Made by a program: the position numbers and the translations under genes. From Merdiplasma sp964643295 (lineage in GTDB: Bacteria; Bacillota; Clostridia; Lachnospirales; Lachnospiraceae), in NCBI GenBank assembly GCA_964643295.1, contig CAZXSN010000031.1, positions 1 to 32,161 of the forward strand: 32,161 bases of DNA. The letters run 5' to 3'. Below the pieces are notes generated by a model. That model had not been told where the DNA came from, searched no databases, and was given only the letters and a program-made list of their open reading frames with translations. Positions 16,168-24,483 of the stretch are shown here, piece after piece (position 1 is the first letter of the stretch; every line of letters begins with the position of its first letter).

Positions 16168-16326
16168 TAAAATTAGAAACTTTTTTATTTATTTTCCATA
16201 TTAGAATTATAGAAGACAAATGATGTGATATTTTAAAAACCGGATTTCCCGAGAAGAGCTGCGCCCGTGCGCGAAGGGGAGAACACGCGCGGCGATAAGA
16301 TCCGGGGGACGGGGAGGTAATAAAGG

Positions 16327-17097
16327 TTGCGGCAGGCAGTAAAAAAAATGGGCTATCTCGCGGAGTATCTCGCTCTGGTTTTCTTTATTCTGATCGCCTG
16401 GGTCCTGATTGAGCGGCAGGGAAACCTGAATCCGGTCATTATGCCGGCTCCCGCCAAGATCGTCAAAACCTTCGGTTCTCTGATCAGCAGCGGTCAGCTG
16501 GCCGCAAATCTGCTGATCAGCGTCGGCCGGGTTCTGAAGGGGTATCTGATCGCCGCGGTGCTGGGGATTGTGCTGGGTATTCTGATCGGTCTGTCCCGCC
16601 ATCTGGACCGCTTCACCGGACTCCTAATCCAGATCCTAAAGCCGATCCCGCCGATCGCCTGGATTCCGCTTGTCATTCTCTGGTTCGGCATCGGGGAAAG
16701 CGGAAAGATCTTCCTGATCTTTTTGGGAGGGTTCTTCACCATCTTAACGAATGTCGTAGACGGCATCCGTCAGACGGACGTCAAGCTGGTGGAGGTCTCC
16801 AAGGCTATGGAGACACCGCTTCTAAAGCATATCTTCCTCATGGTCATCCCGGGCGCCGCCCCCAACATTTTTACCGGTCTGCGCACGGGGCTCAGTTCCT
16901 GCTGGATGTGTGTGGTAGCCGCCGAACTGGTCTCCTCCACCACGGGACTGGGCTACCTGATCATGAATGCCCGACAGTTTGGGAAGACGGACGTGGTGAT
17001 CGTAGGCATGCTGACCATCGGCATCATCGGCAAACTGATGGATTCGCTGCTCAAGGCAGTCGAAAAACATGTAATTCGCTGGAACGGGAGGGATTGA
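16327..17097 (+). CDS. ABC transporter permease, SsuC/TauC type
   Basis: A 256-residue inner-membrane permease of the nitrate/sulfonate/taurine family. About six transmembrane helices are visible (for example YLALVFFILIAWVLI, GYLIAAVLGIVLGILIGL, IFLIFLGGFFTILTNVV). The cytoplasmic EAA loop that contacts the ATPase is VSKAMETPLLKHIFLMVIPGAAPNIFTGLR. Translation starts at TTG 16327, supported by GGGGAGGT eight bases upstream; the ATG at 16348 has no site. It is first of three importer genes, transcribed away from the glycyl radical operon. Substrate class (sulfonate, taurine, nitrate or pyrimidine precursor) cannot be read from a permease. Confidence 0.88.
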   Translation: MRQAVKKMGYLAEYLALVFFILIAWVLIERQGNLNPVIMPAPAKIVKTFGSLISSGQLAANLLISVGRVLKGYLIAAVLGIVLGILIGLSRHLDRFTGLLIQILKPIPPIAWIPLVILWFGIGESGKIFLIFLGGFFTILTNVVDGIRQTDVKLVEVSKAMETPLLKHIFLMVIPGAAPNIFTGLRTGLSSCWMCVVAAELVSSTTGLGYLIMNARQFGKTDVVIVGMLTIGIIGKLMDSLLKAVEKHVIRWNGRD

Positions 17098-17098
17098 G

Positions 17099-17941
17099 AT
17101 GACTGTCCAGAAGATACATCCGGCCAAGGGATCGGCGGCCAGACAAAATGACGGGTACCTGCAGGTAAAACATCTTTCCCGTTCATTTGAGCAGAAAGGG
17201 AAAACGCTTAAGGTACTGCAGGACATTGATTTTCGCGTCGGCAGGGGCGAACTGATCTGCATCGTGGGCGCGAGCGGCTGCGGGAAAAGCACCCTGCTTC
17301 GCGCGGTGGCCGGACTGGATCCGGATCATGAAGGCAGTGTCCTGATTGACGGAAAAGAAGTGACCAGGCCGTCCAAGGAGCGGGGAATCGTTTTTCAGGA
17401 GCACCGGTTGTTTCCCTGGATGACCGTAGCCCAGAATGTCAACTACGCGCTGAACCGCATGAACAAAGAACAGCGCACGAAACTCGTGCGGGAGTATCTG
17501 AATCTGGTGGGACTGAGCGGATTTGAAAGAGCCTACCCCCGGCAGCTTTCCGGCGGCATGGCGCAGCGGGCGGGGATTGCCAGAGCGCTGGTCAACAGCC
17601 CTTCCGTGCTTTTGCTGGATGAGCCCTTCGCGGCCCTGGATGCGTTTACCAGGATCACCATGCAGCAGGAATTGAAGCGGATCCAGAAACAGTCGAAGGT
17701 GACGATGCTGATGGTAACGCACGATACAGAGGAAGCGGTTTACCTGGCGGATCGGGTACTGGTCTTCTCGTGCCGTCCGGGAAAAATCAAACGTGTGATT
17801 CCGGTGGAGCTTCCGGAACCCAGAGACCGCAACAGCAGCGAATTCCTGGAGATCCGAAGAGAGGTGTACAACGAGTTCTTCGATGAGGAACGTGAATTTT
17901 GCTCTTCCTCCGGGGAGGATCTGCGTATGTCCGCCGGATGA
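17099..17941 (+). CDS. ABC transporter ATP-binding protein, SsuB/TauB type
   Basis: A 280-residue ATPase that powers the adjacent permease from the cytoplasmic side. All motifs are intact: Walker A GASGCGKST at 57-65, Q-loop FQEHRLFPWMTV, signature LSGGMAQRAGIARAL, Walker B VLLLDEPFAALD and the H-loop VTHDTEEAVYLADRV. The FPWMTV and DALT/F-type sequence around Walker B are characteristic of the sulfonate/nitrate/taurine subfamily. The ATG follows the permease stop by one base with GGGAGGG upstream, so the two are co-translated. The N-terminal 18 residues are extra relative to many relatives. Confidence 0.92.
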   Translation: MTVQKIHPAKGSAARQNDGYLQVKHLSRSFEQKGKTLKVLQDIDFRVGRGELICIVGASGCGKSTLLRAVAGLDPDHEGSVLIDGKEVTRPSKERGIVFQEHRLFPWMTVAQNVNYALNRMNKEQRTKLVREYLNLVGLSGFERAYPRQLSGGMAQRAGIARALVNSPSVLLLDEPFAALDAFTRITMQQELKRIQKQSKVTMLMVTHDTEEAVYLADRVLVFSCRPGKIKRVIPVELPEPRDRNSSEFLEIRREVYNEFFDEEREFCSSSGEDLRMSAG

Positions 17942-18009
17942 AACTCCGGACAGCGCGATGAAGGATGCTCTGCTTTGAGAAAATAAACAGGAAAGAAAGG
18001 AAGGAACCA

Positions 18010-19017
18010 ATGAGAGGAAAAAGATTTCTGGCAATGATGATGACCGCTGCCGTAAGCATCTCAGCCCTTGGCCTGGGCGCTTTCCCCGCGGCTGCTGAGG
18101 AAGAAGCCCGCGAAGTCCACATCGCGATCCAGCCCTCCGCCGCTTTCGTGCCCCTGTATGTGGTGCGTGAGAGCGGATGGCTTGAAGAAGCGTTAGGGGA
18201 ACTGAACGTAACCGTGACCTGGAACGATTTCGAGTCCGGTCCGCCTATGAATGAGTCGCTTTCCGCGGGAAGCTCCGATATCGGTGTCATGGGAGATGTG
18301 CCGACCGTTTCCGCAATCGCTGCCGGACAGCAGACGGAACTTGTCGCCATCGCAGCGGATGGACCGCTCTCCTATGCGATGCTGGCCGCTGTGGATTCAG
18401 AGATTGACTCTCCCGCGGATTTGAAGGGAAAGATCGTCGGCACGACGGTCGGTTCCACCGGCCACAACCTGACGGACAAACTGCTCTCGGATGCCGGTCT
18501 GGATATCAACTCGGACATCCAGCTTGTGAACATTTCCACGGGAGACGCGGCCACGGTTCTCTCCACCGGACAGGTGGACGCGGTGTCGATCTGGGAACCC
18601 AACGTCACACGGCTCGTGGATGACGGCGTGGCGAAAATCATCGGCGACGGCACGGACTGCGGCCTTCGCGGTGTCAACCCGATCATCGCCCGTGCGGAAT
18701 ACGCGCAGAACAATCAGGATGTCATCAAAGTGCTGATTGAGCAGTATGCCCGCGGGGTAGCTTCTCTTACCTCCCTGGATCCGGAAGTCGCGGAAAAGGT
18801 AGCGGCAGATCTGTCGCTCGATACGGAACAGCTGAACAAGGTTATGGAGAAATACGATTACAACGTCGTATTCGCCGATGAGGATACAGAAAGCCTGCAG
18901 GATACGATCGCTTTCCTGGTAAAGATCGGAAACCTGGATGAGGAGTATCAGATCGCTGACTACATCAAGCCGGAATACGTGGAGAGCGCGGATATCGCTC
19001 AGTATCTCGGCGAGTGA
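18010..19017 (+). CDS. ABC transporter substrate-binding protein, SsuA/TauA-like
   Basis: A 335-residue secreted binding protein that delivers ligand to the importer. A Sec signal peptide covers about residues 1-30 (MRGKRFLAMMMTAAVSISAL...AAAEE), with likely cleavage after AAA. There is no lipobox cysteine, which is unusual because Gram-positive binding proteins are normally lipid-anchored. The mature part has the family's landmarks: PLYVVRESGWLEE, FESGPPMNESLSAGSSDIGVMGDVPT, and PADLKGKIVGTTVGSTGHN. The ATG at 18010 has AAGGAAGG upstream. A strong terminator follows at 19081. The ligand is unknown; similarity to sulfonate and taurine binders is at superfamily level. Confidence 0.88.
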   Translation: MRGKRFLAMMMTAAVSISALGLGAFPAAAEEEAREVHIAIQPSAAFVPLYVVRESGWLEEALGELNVTVTWNDFESGPPMNESLSAGSSDIGVMGDVPTVSAIAAGQQTELVAIAADGPLSYAMLAAVDSEIDSPADLKGKIVGTTVGSTGHNLTDKLLSDAGLDINSDIQLVNISTGDAATVLSTGQVDAVSIWEPNVTRLVDDGVAKIIGDGTDCGLRGVNPIIARAEYAQNNQDVIKVLIEQYARGVASLTSLDPEVAEKVAADLSLDTEQLNKVMEKYDYNVVFADEDTESLQDTIAFLVKIGNLDEEYQIADYIKPEYVESADIAQYLGE

Positions 19018-19080
19018 AAAAGCGAAGAAGCATCCGTCCGGACGTTCAAAACCCTGAGAATAAGGGAAAGTGTTTCACAA

Positions 19081-19106
19081 GGCCAGCCAGCGCGGCTGGC
19101 CTTTTT
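19081..19106 (+). terminator. Rho-independent terminator of the ABC operon
   Basis: Perfect 8-bp stem GGCCAGCC (19081-19088) with GGCTGGCC (19094-19101), a five-base loop, then TTTTT. Confidence 0.92.
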
Positions 19107-19181
19107 GCTGTCTCCCCGGCACATGCCCGGAAAGAAAATCTGGGGATGAAGATTCGGTATCTTAAAAGGCACACTCCTTCC

Positions 19182-20093
19182 TTACCAGACCGCGCCGGAA
19201 AGCAGCACCATCAGGGGAATGGTAACCACGCTCAGGATCGTGGAGAGGATCACCGTTTCCACGGCGTAGGTGTAATCCTTATGGTGCAGCTGCGCGTAGA
19301 TGGCCACGTTGGAGCCTACCGGACACGCGGCGGCCACAAGAAGGGTCAGCTTCAGATCATGGAACTGCTCCGGGACAATACAAAGCAGGGCGATCGTGAA
19401 TGCCGGACAGACAATCAGCCGCACCAGAGAGACCAGGTATAACTTAGTTTTTGTAAAAATCTTCCTTAAGTCAGTCTGCGCCAGATAGACACCGACCGTA
19501 AACATCGAAAGAGGGGTGTTCAAATCTTTCACATAGCCGATTGCCTGCGTGATCACGCCGGGAAGCGGAATCTGCGTAATAAAGAAGAACAGTCCAAGAA
19601 GGATCGCGATCATAAACGGCGCTTTAAGGATCGCTGCCGGTTTCAGTCTGCTTTTCTCCCCTGTCATGACACAGACGCCGTAACTCCACTGCAGCAGATT
19701 TAAGAGGGCTACAAAGGCCGCCAGATAAAATACCGCGTGGCTGCCGATCGCCGCGGTGACCAGGGGAATCCCGAAAAATCCGGGATTAGAAAAGGCTGCT
19801 GCGAAATGAGCGATCGGATCATGACGAAAACTTACTCTGGCGCAAAGGATGCATACGGTCAGAATCACCGCAGCGCCGACGGCGCTAAGGAGCAGTCCTT
19901 CTATGCGCTCCGGCGTCCTTTCCACAAAAAAGCTGTTCAGGATCACCGCGGGAAGCACGATGTTGATCAGGACAGCTCCTATGCTTTTGCTGCCCTCTAC
20001 GGAGATCTTCTTTGATTTAAACAGCCAGTACCCGACACCCATCAGCAAAAACATGGATGCCGTCTGGCGAAGCAGTGTATATGCGATTTCCAA
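19182..20093 (-). CDS. AEC-family transporter (auxin efflux carrier type)
   Basis: A 303-residue membrane carrier with about ten hydrophobic helices in two halves, as in bacterial AEC proteins that move malate, malonate or other organic acids. Landmarks are the amphipathic start LRQTASMFLLMGVGYWLFK, NIVLPAVILNSF in the first half, SNPGFFGIPL in the middle, and LVAAACPVGSNVAIYAQ near the end. The likely start is TTG at 20093 with AAGGTGA five bases upstream; the frame is open to 20174 but that extension has no hydrophobic or conserved content. It is convergent with the ABC operon terminator. The cargo is unknown, and a link to the glycyl radical pathway is only positional. Confidence 0.85.
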   Translation of the reverse strand: MEIAYTLLRQTASMFLLMGVGYWLFKSKKISVEGSKSIGAVLINIVLPAVILNSFFVERTPERIEGLLLSAVGAAVILTVCILCARVSFRHDPIAHFAAAFSNPGFFGIPLVTAAIGSHAVFYLAAFVALLNLLQWSYGVCVMTGEKSRLKPAAILKAPFMIAILLGLFFFITQIPLPGVITQAIGYVKDLNTPLSMFTVGVYLAQTDLRKIFTKTKLYLVSLVRLIVCPAFTIALLCIVPEQFHDLKLTLLVAAACPVGSNVAIYAQLHHKDYTYAVETVILSTILSVVTIPLMVLLSGAVW

Positions 20094-20233
20094 TCTATTC
20101 ACCTTGCCCTGTCTGAAAGTCTCTTTCTGCCTGCAATAAGTTCCCGCCGTCAAAAACTGCCCCTGCGGATACATTTTTCAATTGGGGCGCTTAAAAGAAA
20201 GTCCGCAGCGGCTCTGCCGCCCGCGCCACTGCT

Positions 20234-20262
20234 ATATTGATCCTGCGCACCCGGTTTGTCAA
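20234..20262 (-). promoter_or_regulatory. Possible promoter of AEC gene
   Basis: On the minus strand TTGACA (20262-20257) and CAATAT (20239-20234) are 17 bp apart. The -35 is perfect and the -10 is poor. Confidence 0.45.
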
Positions 20263-20320
20263 GACAGGTCTGCGTAAAATCCAGGATTCTAAAGGAGAAC
20301 GGCATAGGAAGATGCCTGCC

Positions 20321-20361
20321 TGAGCATTTCTCCTGTCTTCGGCTCCTCTTTGAAATGCTCA
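20321..20361. other. Perfect 10-bp inverted repeat in intergenic region
   Basis: TGAGCATTTC (20321-20330) pairs with GAAATGCTCA (20352-20361), and a smaller GGCAT/ATGCC hairpin lies just before. No T-run follows on either strand. It lies in the 500-bp gap between the AEC and flavoprotein genes, upstream of the flavoprotein promoter. It could be an operator or a small RNA end; nothing else is seen in this gap. Confidence 0.35.
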
Positions 20362-20462
20362 CAAACGACCTGTGAATCTTTGGATACCGGCCTGGGTCTC
20401 GGCGGGAAACATTTCCCAGGATCTGCCCTGCCCCGGATCTTACCTTCCCGCTTCTTTTTTTG

Positions 20463-20492
20463 TTGTATTCCGAACCGAAAATGCCGTATAAT
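20463..20492 (+). promoter_or_regulatory. Promoter of the flavoprotein-deoC operon
   Basis: TTGTAT (20463-20468) and TATAAT (20487-20492) with an 18-bp spacer, about 95 bp before the start codon. Confidence 0.6.
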
Positions 20493-20595
20493 GAAGACAA
20501 GCATTTCGTTTCTCCCGCCGCTTTCTCCTTTTAAGACAAAACGGGACAAACGCAGCCGCAGCCCATTCATCCGCCATCCAAAGGAGGACTTTCGC

Positions 20596-22629
20596 ATGTC
20601 TTCGTATACACATTTACTAAGCCCTGCTGTAATCCGGGGCAAAGTTTTCAGAAACCGCGCTCTGGCAGCGCCGACCGGATTCTTTTCCTTTGCAGACAGC
20701 ATGGACGCCCCCTATTTTCGCATGCTGCGGGAACGCGCCCAGGGCGGCTTCGCCTCCGTGTGCTCCGGGGAAACCACGGTCAATCGTACCGATGCCGCGC
20801 GAGGCGATCGGGACGTCGATCTTCCCGACAGAAACGGGGAATATTTCCCGCGGGCGCAAAAAGCCGCCGCGATCATTCACGAGGGAGGAGCCCTCGCGAT
20901 GATGGAACTTTCCCACCTGGGATCGATCGGCAATCCGCATCCCAAAAATCCTCGTCCCTGGGGACCGGTCTCCTTTACGAGAGAGGACGGAACCGAGGTC
21001 ATCGGCTATACCCGCGAAATGATGGATAAGACCATCCAGGATTTCTGCGACTGCGCCCTCTATGCGAAGGACGCGGGCTTTGACGGGATCACCATCCACG
21101 GCGGACACGGCTGGCTCTTCAGCCAGTTCCTCTCTCCGCTGGAAAACACGCGCACGGACGAATACGGAGGCTCCCTGGAAAACCGCTTTCGTTTCCCCCT
21201 GGAAATCTTAACCGCCGTGCGGCGCTCTGTCGGTGAGGACATGCTTATTGAACTGCGCATTTCCGGATCAGACCGCATCCCCGGAGGCACAACTGCCCAG
21301 GATATCGGGGAGTTTTCGAAACACCTTTCTGGTCTGGTCGACATTCTGCATGTATCCTCCGGCCATTACTACCGCTCCTACCGCACACTGGAATTTTCCA
21401 GCCTCTACTCTCCGCATAACTGCAACTTAGACTCCGCCGCGATAATCCGAAACTTTTGCCCGCGCGATGTGAAACTGGGTGTCATCGGGGGCATCAACTC
21501 CCCGGAGGATGCCGAAAAGATGCTCGCGGAGGATCTCGTGGACTTCGTGATCTTCGGCAGGCAGGCCTTTGCCGATCCGGAGTTTATGAACAAGGTCGCG
21601 GCGGGGAGGGCGGACGATATCAGCCGCTGTGTGCGCTGCATGCGCTGCTATTCCGGCTCCCACGAGCACGAGAAGGAACTTGAGTATCTGAACCGGTATC
21701 ACATCACCAAAGAAATGGAACTTGCCGCCGATGCCAGGAGAGCCTCAGTGCACCCGTACCACGCCTTCTGTACGGTCAATCCGGTTACCTGGGGCATGGG
21801 ATTTTGTGAGCGCCCGGAATTCCCCCCGGTTCAAGCCTCCCGCAAAGTGCTGATTATCGGCGGCGGAATCGCGGGGCTTTCGGCGGCCAGATACGCCTGC
21901 GACCGCGGCCATCAGGTTACCCTGGCGGAAAAAGAGGGCCGTCTGGGAGGAATCTTATCCTTCCTGGATCACGATCAGAATAAGTACGATCTTCGTGCCT
22001 TCCGCGATCTTATGATCCGCCGCGTCCTGGAGCGTCCCATCACGGTTCTTTTAAATACGAACGCGGACGAGGCCTTTGTGCAGAACTTTGACGCGGATGT
22101 CGTCTTTGTGGCCATCGGATCCAAACCCCTTCTCCCTCCCATCCCGGGAATTGAGCATGCCCTTCCGGCTGCGCAGGCGTATGGAAAAGGAACTTCCCTG
22201 GGAAAACGGGTGGTGGTCCTGGGCGGAGGGCTCGTCGGCGCGGAAACCGCGATCGAACTGGCGGAAGAAGGCTGCGAAGTGACTATCGTGGAACAGGCGG
22301 AACGCTTAATCCTGGAAGCCAGAAACATGGCCTTTACCAGTGTCATGGACAAACTGGACTCCCTGGGCGTACAGTCTCTCCTCCTCACAAGATGCGTGGA
22401 GGTTTCTGAAAACGAAGTGAAAGTGCAGACAGACGGAAAAGAGTTTGCCATTCCCGCGGACGGAATCGTCAACGCCCTTGGCATGCGCTCCCGCAAAGAG
22501 GAAGCAGAACGTTTATGCGCGGCGGTGCGGGAAGGGACGAAGGCGGTGCTTCTTGGCGACTGCCACGCGGTTGACCGCGTCGGAGATGCCAACCTGGACG
22601 GCTACATTTACGCAAACCAGATCGTGTAA
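20596..22629 (+). CDS. Old-yellow-enzyme-type NADH:flavin oxidoreductase with 4Fe-4S cluster and FAD domain
   Basis: A 677-residue enoate-reductase-like flavoprotein, the type that reduces activated C=C bonds with NAD(P)H through FMN, a 4Fe-4S cluster and FAD (2,4-dienoyl-CoA reductase, BaiCD/BaiH and cinnamate reductase relatives). Residues 1-340 are the FMN barrel with HGGHGWLFSQFLSP (168-181) and DEYGGSLENR. Cluster ligands are probably Cys345, 348, 351 and 392. The C-terminal half has dinucleotide folds at GGGIAG (422-427) and VVLGGGLVGAETAIELA. The loop between the third and fourth Cys is about 40 residues, far longer than the roughly 11 in dienoyl-CoA reductase. The ATG at 20596 has AAGGAGG eight bases upstream. 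It is probably co-transcribed with deoC. Substrate unknown. Confidence 0.9.
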   Translation: MSSYTHLLSPAVIRGKVFRNRALAAPTGFFSFADSMDAPYFRMLRERAQGGFASVCSGETTVNRTDAARGDRDVDLPDRNGEYFPRAQKAAAIIHEGGALAMMELSHLGSIGNPHPKNPRPWGPVSFTREDGTEVIGYTREMMDKTIQDFCDCALYAKDAGFDGITIHGGHGWLFSQFLSPLENTRTDEYGGSLENRFRFPLEILTAVRRSVGEDMLIELRISGSDRIPGGTTAQDIGEFSKHLSGLVDILHVSSGHYYRSYRTLEFSSLYSPHNCNLDSAAIIRNFCPRDVKLGVIGGINSPEDAEKMLAEDLVDFVIFGRQAFADPEFMNKVAAGRADDISRCVRCMRCYSGSHEHEKELEYLNRYHITKEMELAADARRASVHPYHAFCTVNPVTWGMGFCERPEFPPVQASRKVLIIGGGIAGLSAARYACDRGHQVTLAEKEGRLGGILSFLDHDQNKYDLRAFRDLMIRRVLERPITVLLNTNADEAFVQNFDADVVFVAIGSKPLLPPIPGIEHALPAAQAYGKGTSLGKRVVVLGGGLVGAETAIELAEEGCEVTIVEQAERLILEARNMAFTSVMDKLDSLGVQSLLLTRCVEVSENEVKVQTDGKEFAIPADGIVNALGMRSRKEEAERLCAAVREGTKAVLLGDCHAVDRVGDANLDGYIYANQIV

Positions 22630-22718
22630 GCAGGCAGCCTTCCTGCCAAAGGATCCGCAGCTGAACGGGACTTCCTGAACCTGCGAAACGTCCATGAATC
22701 ATGAGAAAGGAGAAAATA

Positions 22719-23405
22719 TTGACACATTCTGAAATTTTTGCAAGAGTGGATCACACGCTGCTTAACCCGGCCGCCACGTGGAAGGAGATCATGGAGGCCT
22801 GCCTCGACGCGAAAAAGCTGCAGACCGCATCCGTATGCATCCCTCCCTGCTTTGTTTCCAAAGTAAAAAGAATCGTAAGAGATGAGACGACAGTCTGCAC
22901 GGTCGTCGGCTTTCCAAACGGAAACCAGACAACCGACGCTAAACTTTTTGAAACGGAAGACGCGTTAAGAAATGGAGCTGACGAGATCGACATGGTGATC
23001 AACATCGGCGCCCTGAAAGAGAAGAATGATGAATACGTGCTCGAGGAGATCAGAAAAATAAAAGAGCTCTGCGGCCGGCGCATCCTGAAGGTAATCATCG
23101 AGACCTGCCTGCTTACCAAAAGGGAGAAGATCCGCATGTGCTCCCTGGTGACCGAAAGCGGCGCAGATTATATCAAAACTTCCACGGGCTTTTCAAAACG
23201 CGGCGCCACCTTTGAGGATGTCGCTCTTCTGGCTGAGCACGTCGGCCCGGGAGTAAAAGTCAAGGCGGCGGGAGGAATCTCCTCCTTCGAAGACGCGGAA
23301 AAGTTTATTCAGCTCGGCGCCTCCCGCCTGGGAACCAGCCGCCTGGTTAAGATTGAAAAGGAAGAAAGAAAGGCCCGCTATCACAGTCCGGCAGACAGTC
23401 AGTAA
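22719..23405 (+). CDS. deoC: Deoxyribose-phosphate aldolase
   Basis: Cleaves 2-deoxyribose-5-phosphate to acetaldehyde and glyceraldehyde-3-phosphate in deoxynucleoside breakdown. The 228-residue class I aldolase has VDHTLLNPAAT at the start, VVGFPNGNQTTDAKLFE, DEIDMVINIGALK, the Schiff-base lysine Lys153 in YIKTSTGF and the second active-site lysine Lys182 in VKVKAAGG. I prefer TTG at 22719 because AAAGGAG lies six bases upstream and the length then matches the family; an ATG at 22701 lies on top of that site. It is 89 bp after the flavoprotein gene and probably in its operon. No nucleoside phosphorylase or deo regulator is nearby. Confidence 0.95.
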   Translation: MTHSEIFARVDHTLLNPAATWKEIMEACLDAKKLQTASVCIPPCFVSKVKRIVRDETTVCTVVGFPNGNQTTDAKLFETEDALRNGADEIDMVINIGALKEKNDEYVLEEIRKIKELCGRRILKVIIETCLLTKREKIRMCSLVTESGADYIKTSTGFSKRGATFEDVALLAEHVGPGVKVKAAGGISSFEDAEKFIQLGASRLGTSRLVKIEKEERKARYHSPADSQ

Positions 23406-23450
23406 AGCAGGTTTCTGCTGCTGACATGGGCGGAACGTTCCAGCAGCCAT

Positions 23451-23478
23451 AAAAGAACCCGGGAGAGGATCTCCCGGG
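23451..23478 (-). terminator. Terminator of the six-helix membrane protein gene
   Basis: Perfect 9-bp stem CCCGGGAGA (23458-23466) with TCTCCCGGG (23470-23478). Read on the minus strand it is followed by TTCTTTT. The plus strand lacks a T-run, but the stem may still mark the end of deoC. Confidence 0.7.
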
Positions 23479-23572
23479 GGACACTTAGTATATCTAAAAC
23501 GGGCTTCTGTCTGCCGCCGCCCACGGATTTTAAAAAAACTTTCTGTACCGGACAGCGGGATCTTAACTTTTA

Positions 23573-24157
23573 TCAGTCTAGCGGGGGGCGCACGATGAGG
23601 ACAGAAAGCACACTCAAAAAAATCCCCGCCGCCAAAAGCGGGATCATCCCGTCGATGTAACCCGTTTTTTCCGAAAGACCATAGTAGAGCATGTAGCAGA
23701 CCATGCTCATGATCGTCAGAAGAAGTGCTGTCACAAACAAAGCGATCGCCCAGGTTCTGCTAAGCATCCCCAGACCGAAAAGGACGTTGATCTCCAGGAA
23801 GGCTAACACGCACCAGCCCACGATTAAAAAAAGCTCGGTGGTCACCTGTCTGTGAAACCCAAACCAGGTCACGGCAAGCAGCGCCAGATAGGCAGCGATC
23901 CCGGCAAAGAGGATGGTCCTGACGGAAAAGAACGAATCCGCCGTCTTGCCTTTCCCCACTCCCAGAGCGATCAGAACGACACCGGCAGTCCCCAGCAGAA
24001 AGGCAGGGATTAAAAGCCAGCCGGATTTCATCCCCTTTACGGCTCCTGTGGGCTTAAACGCCAGGATCCACCAGAGCAGGTAAAAAATACAGCATCCCAC
24101 AAGCAAAAGATTTCCCTGCAAGAGCTGTCTTGCCGAAGCGTTCGCCGGAAAGGACAC
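23573..24157 (-). CDS. Hypothetical six-helix membrane protein
   Basis: A 194-residue integral membrane protein with no recognised family. Six hydrophobic segments are visible: LLLVGCCIFYLLWWILAF, LLIPAFLLGTAGVVLIALG, ILFAGIAAYLALLAVTWF, FLIVGWCVLAFLEINVLFGL, WAIALFVTALLLTIMSMVCYM and IPLLAAGIFLSVLSVLIV. Loops are short, with no enzyme motif. GTG at 24157 is favoured, with GGGAGGTGG five to eight bases upstream; a GTG at 24166 lies within that site. It has its own well-formed promoter and terminator, so it is a single-gene unit. It is divergent from the helicase gene, but nothing else links them. Confidence 0.65.
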   Translation of the reverse strand: MSFPANASARQLLQGNLLLVGCCIFYLLWWILAFKPTGAVKGMKSGWLLIPAFLLGTAGVVLIALGVGKGKTADSFFSVRTILFAGIAAYLALLAVTWFGFHRQVTTELFLIVGWCVLAFLEINVLFGLGMLSRTWAIALFVTALLLTIMSMVCYMLYYGLSEKTGYIDGMIPLLAAGIFLSVLSVLIVRPPLD

Positions 24158-24382
24158 TTTTCCCACCTCCCACAGTCAGACACCGGCGCATCAGAGAAAA
24201 CGCCCTTTGTCTGATCTTTAAAAAAAGCGGAAACAACCGTCTCCGCGCAGACACAAACCGTTTTCACCAGCCACACCAGCCGGAGCGTGTTCCCGGGATA
24301 TACTAGTTTGAGACCGGACACCTCCGATACAGCGAACCTAAGCGTCCGCCATACTCTTCCCAGAACTGGTGCGGTTAGCCTT

Positions 24383-24411
24383 ATTATAATACGGCGGATC
24401 CGTAAATGCAA
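24383..24411 (-). promoter_or_regulatory. Promoter of the six-helix membrane protein gene
   Basis: On the minus strand TTGCAT (24411-24406) and a perfect TATAAT (24388-24383) are 17 bp apart, giving a leader of about 220 nt. The overlapping ATTATAAT also gives a plus-strand TATAAT that could serve the helicase gene, but without a good -35. Confidence 0.65.
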
Positions 24412-24483
24412 CGATTCAGAAGAAAAAATCGCTGTCAGCTGCCTCAAAAACCTGTGTAAGGAACGTTGAATAAAGGAGATCAG

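Noticed and set aside
16327..19017. Naming the importer as SsuABC or TauABC
   Set aside because: The family includes nitrate, taurine, alkanesulfonate and pyrimidine-precursor transporters; nothing in the sequence decides the ligand.
20140..20165. Fourth MITE copy, suggested by CCGTCAAAAACTGCC
   Set aside because: Only about nine bases match the terminal repeat; no internal sequence or second end is found.
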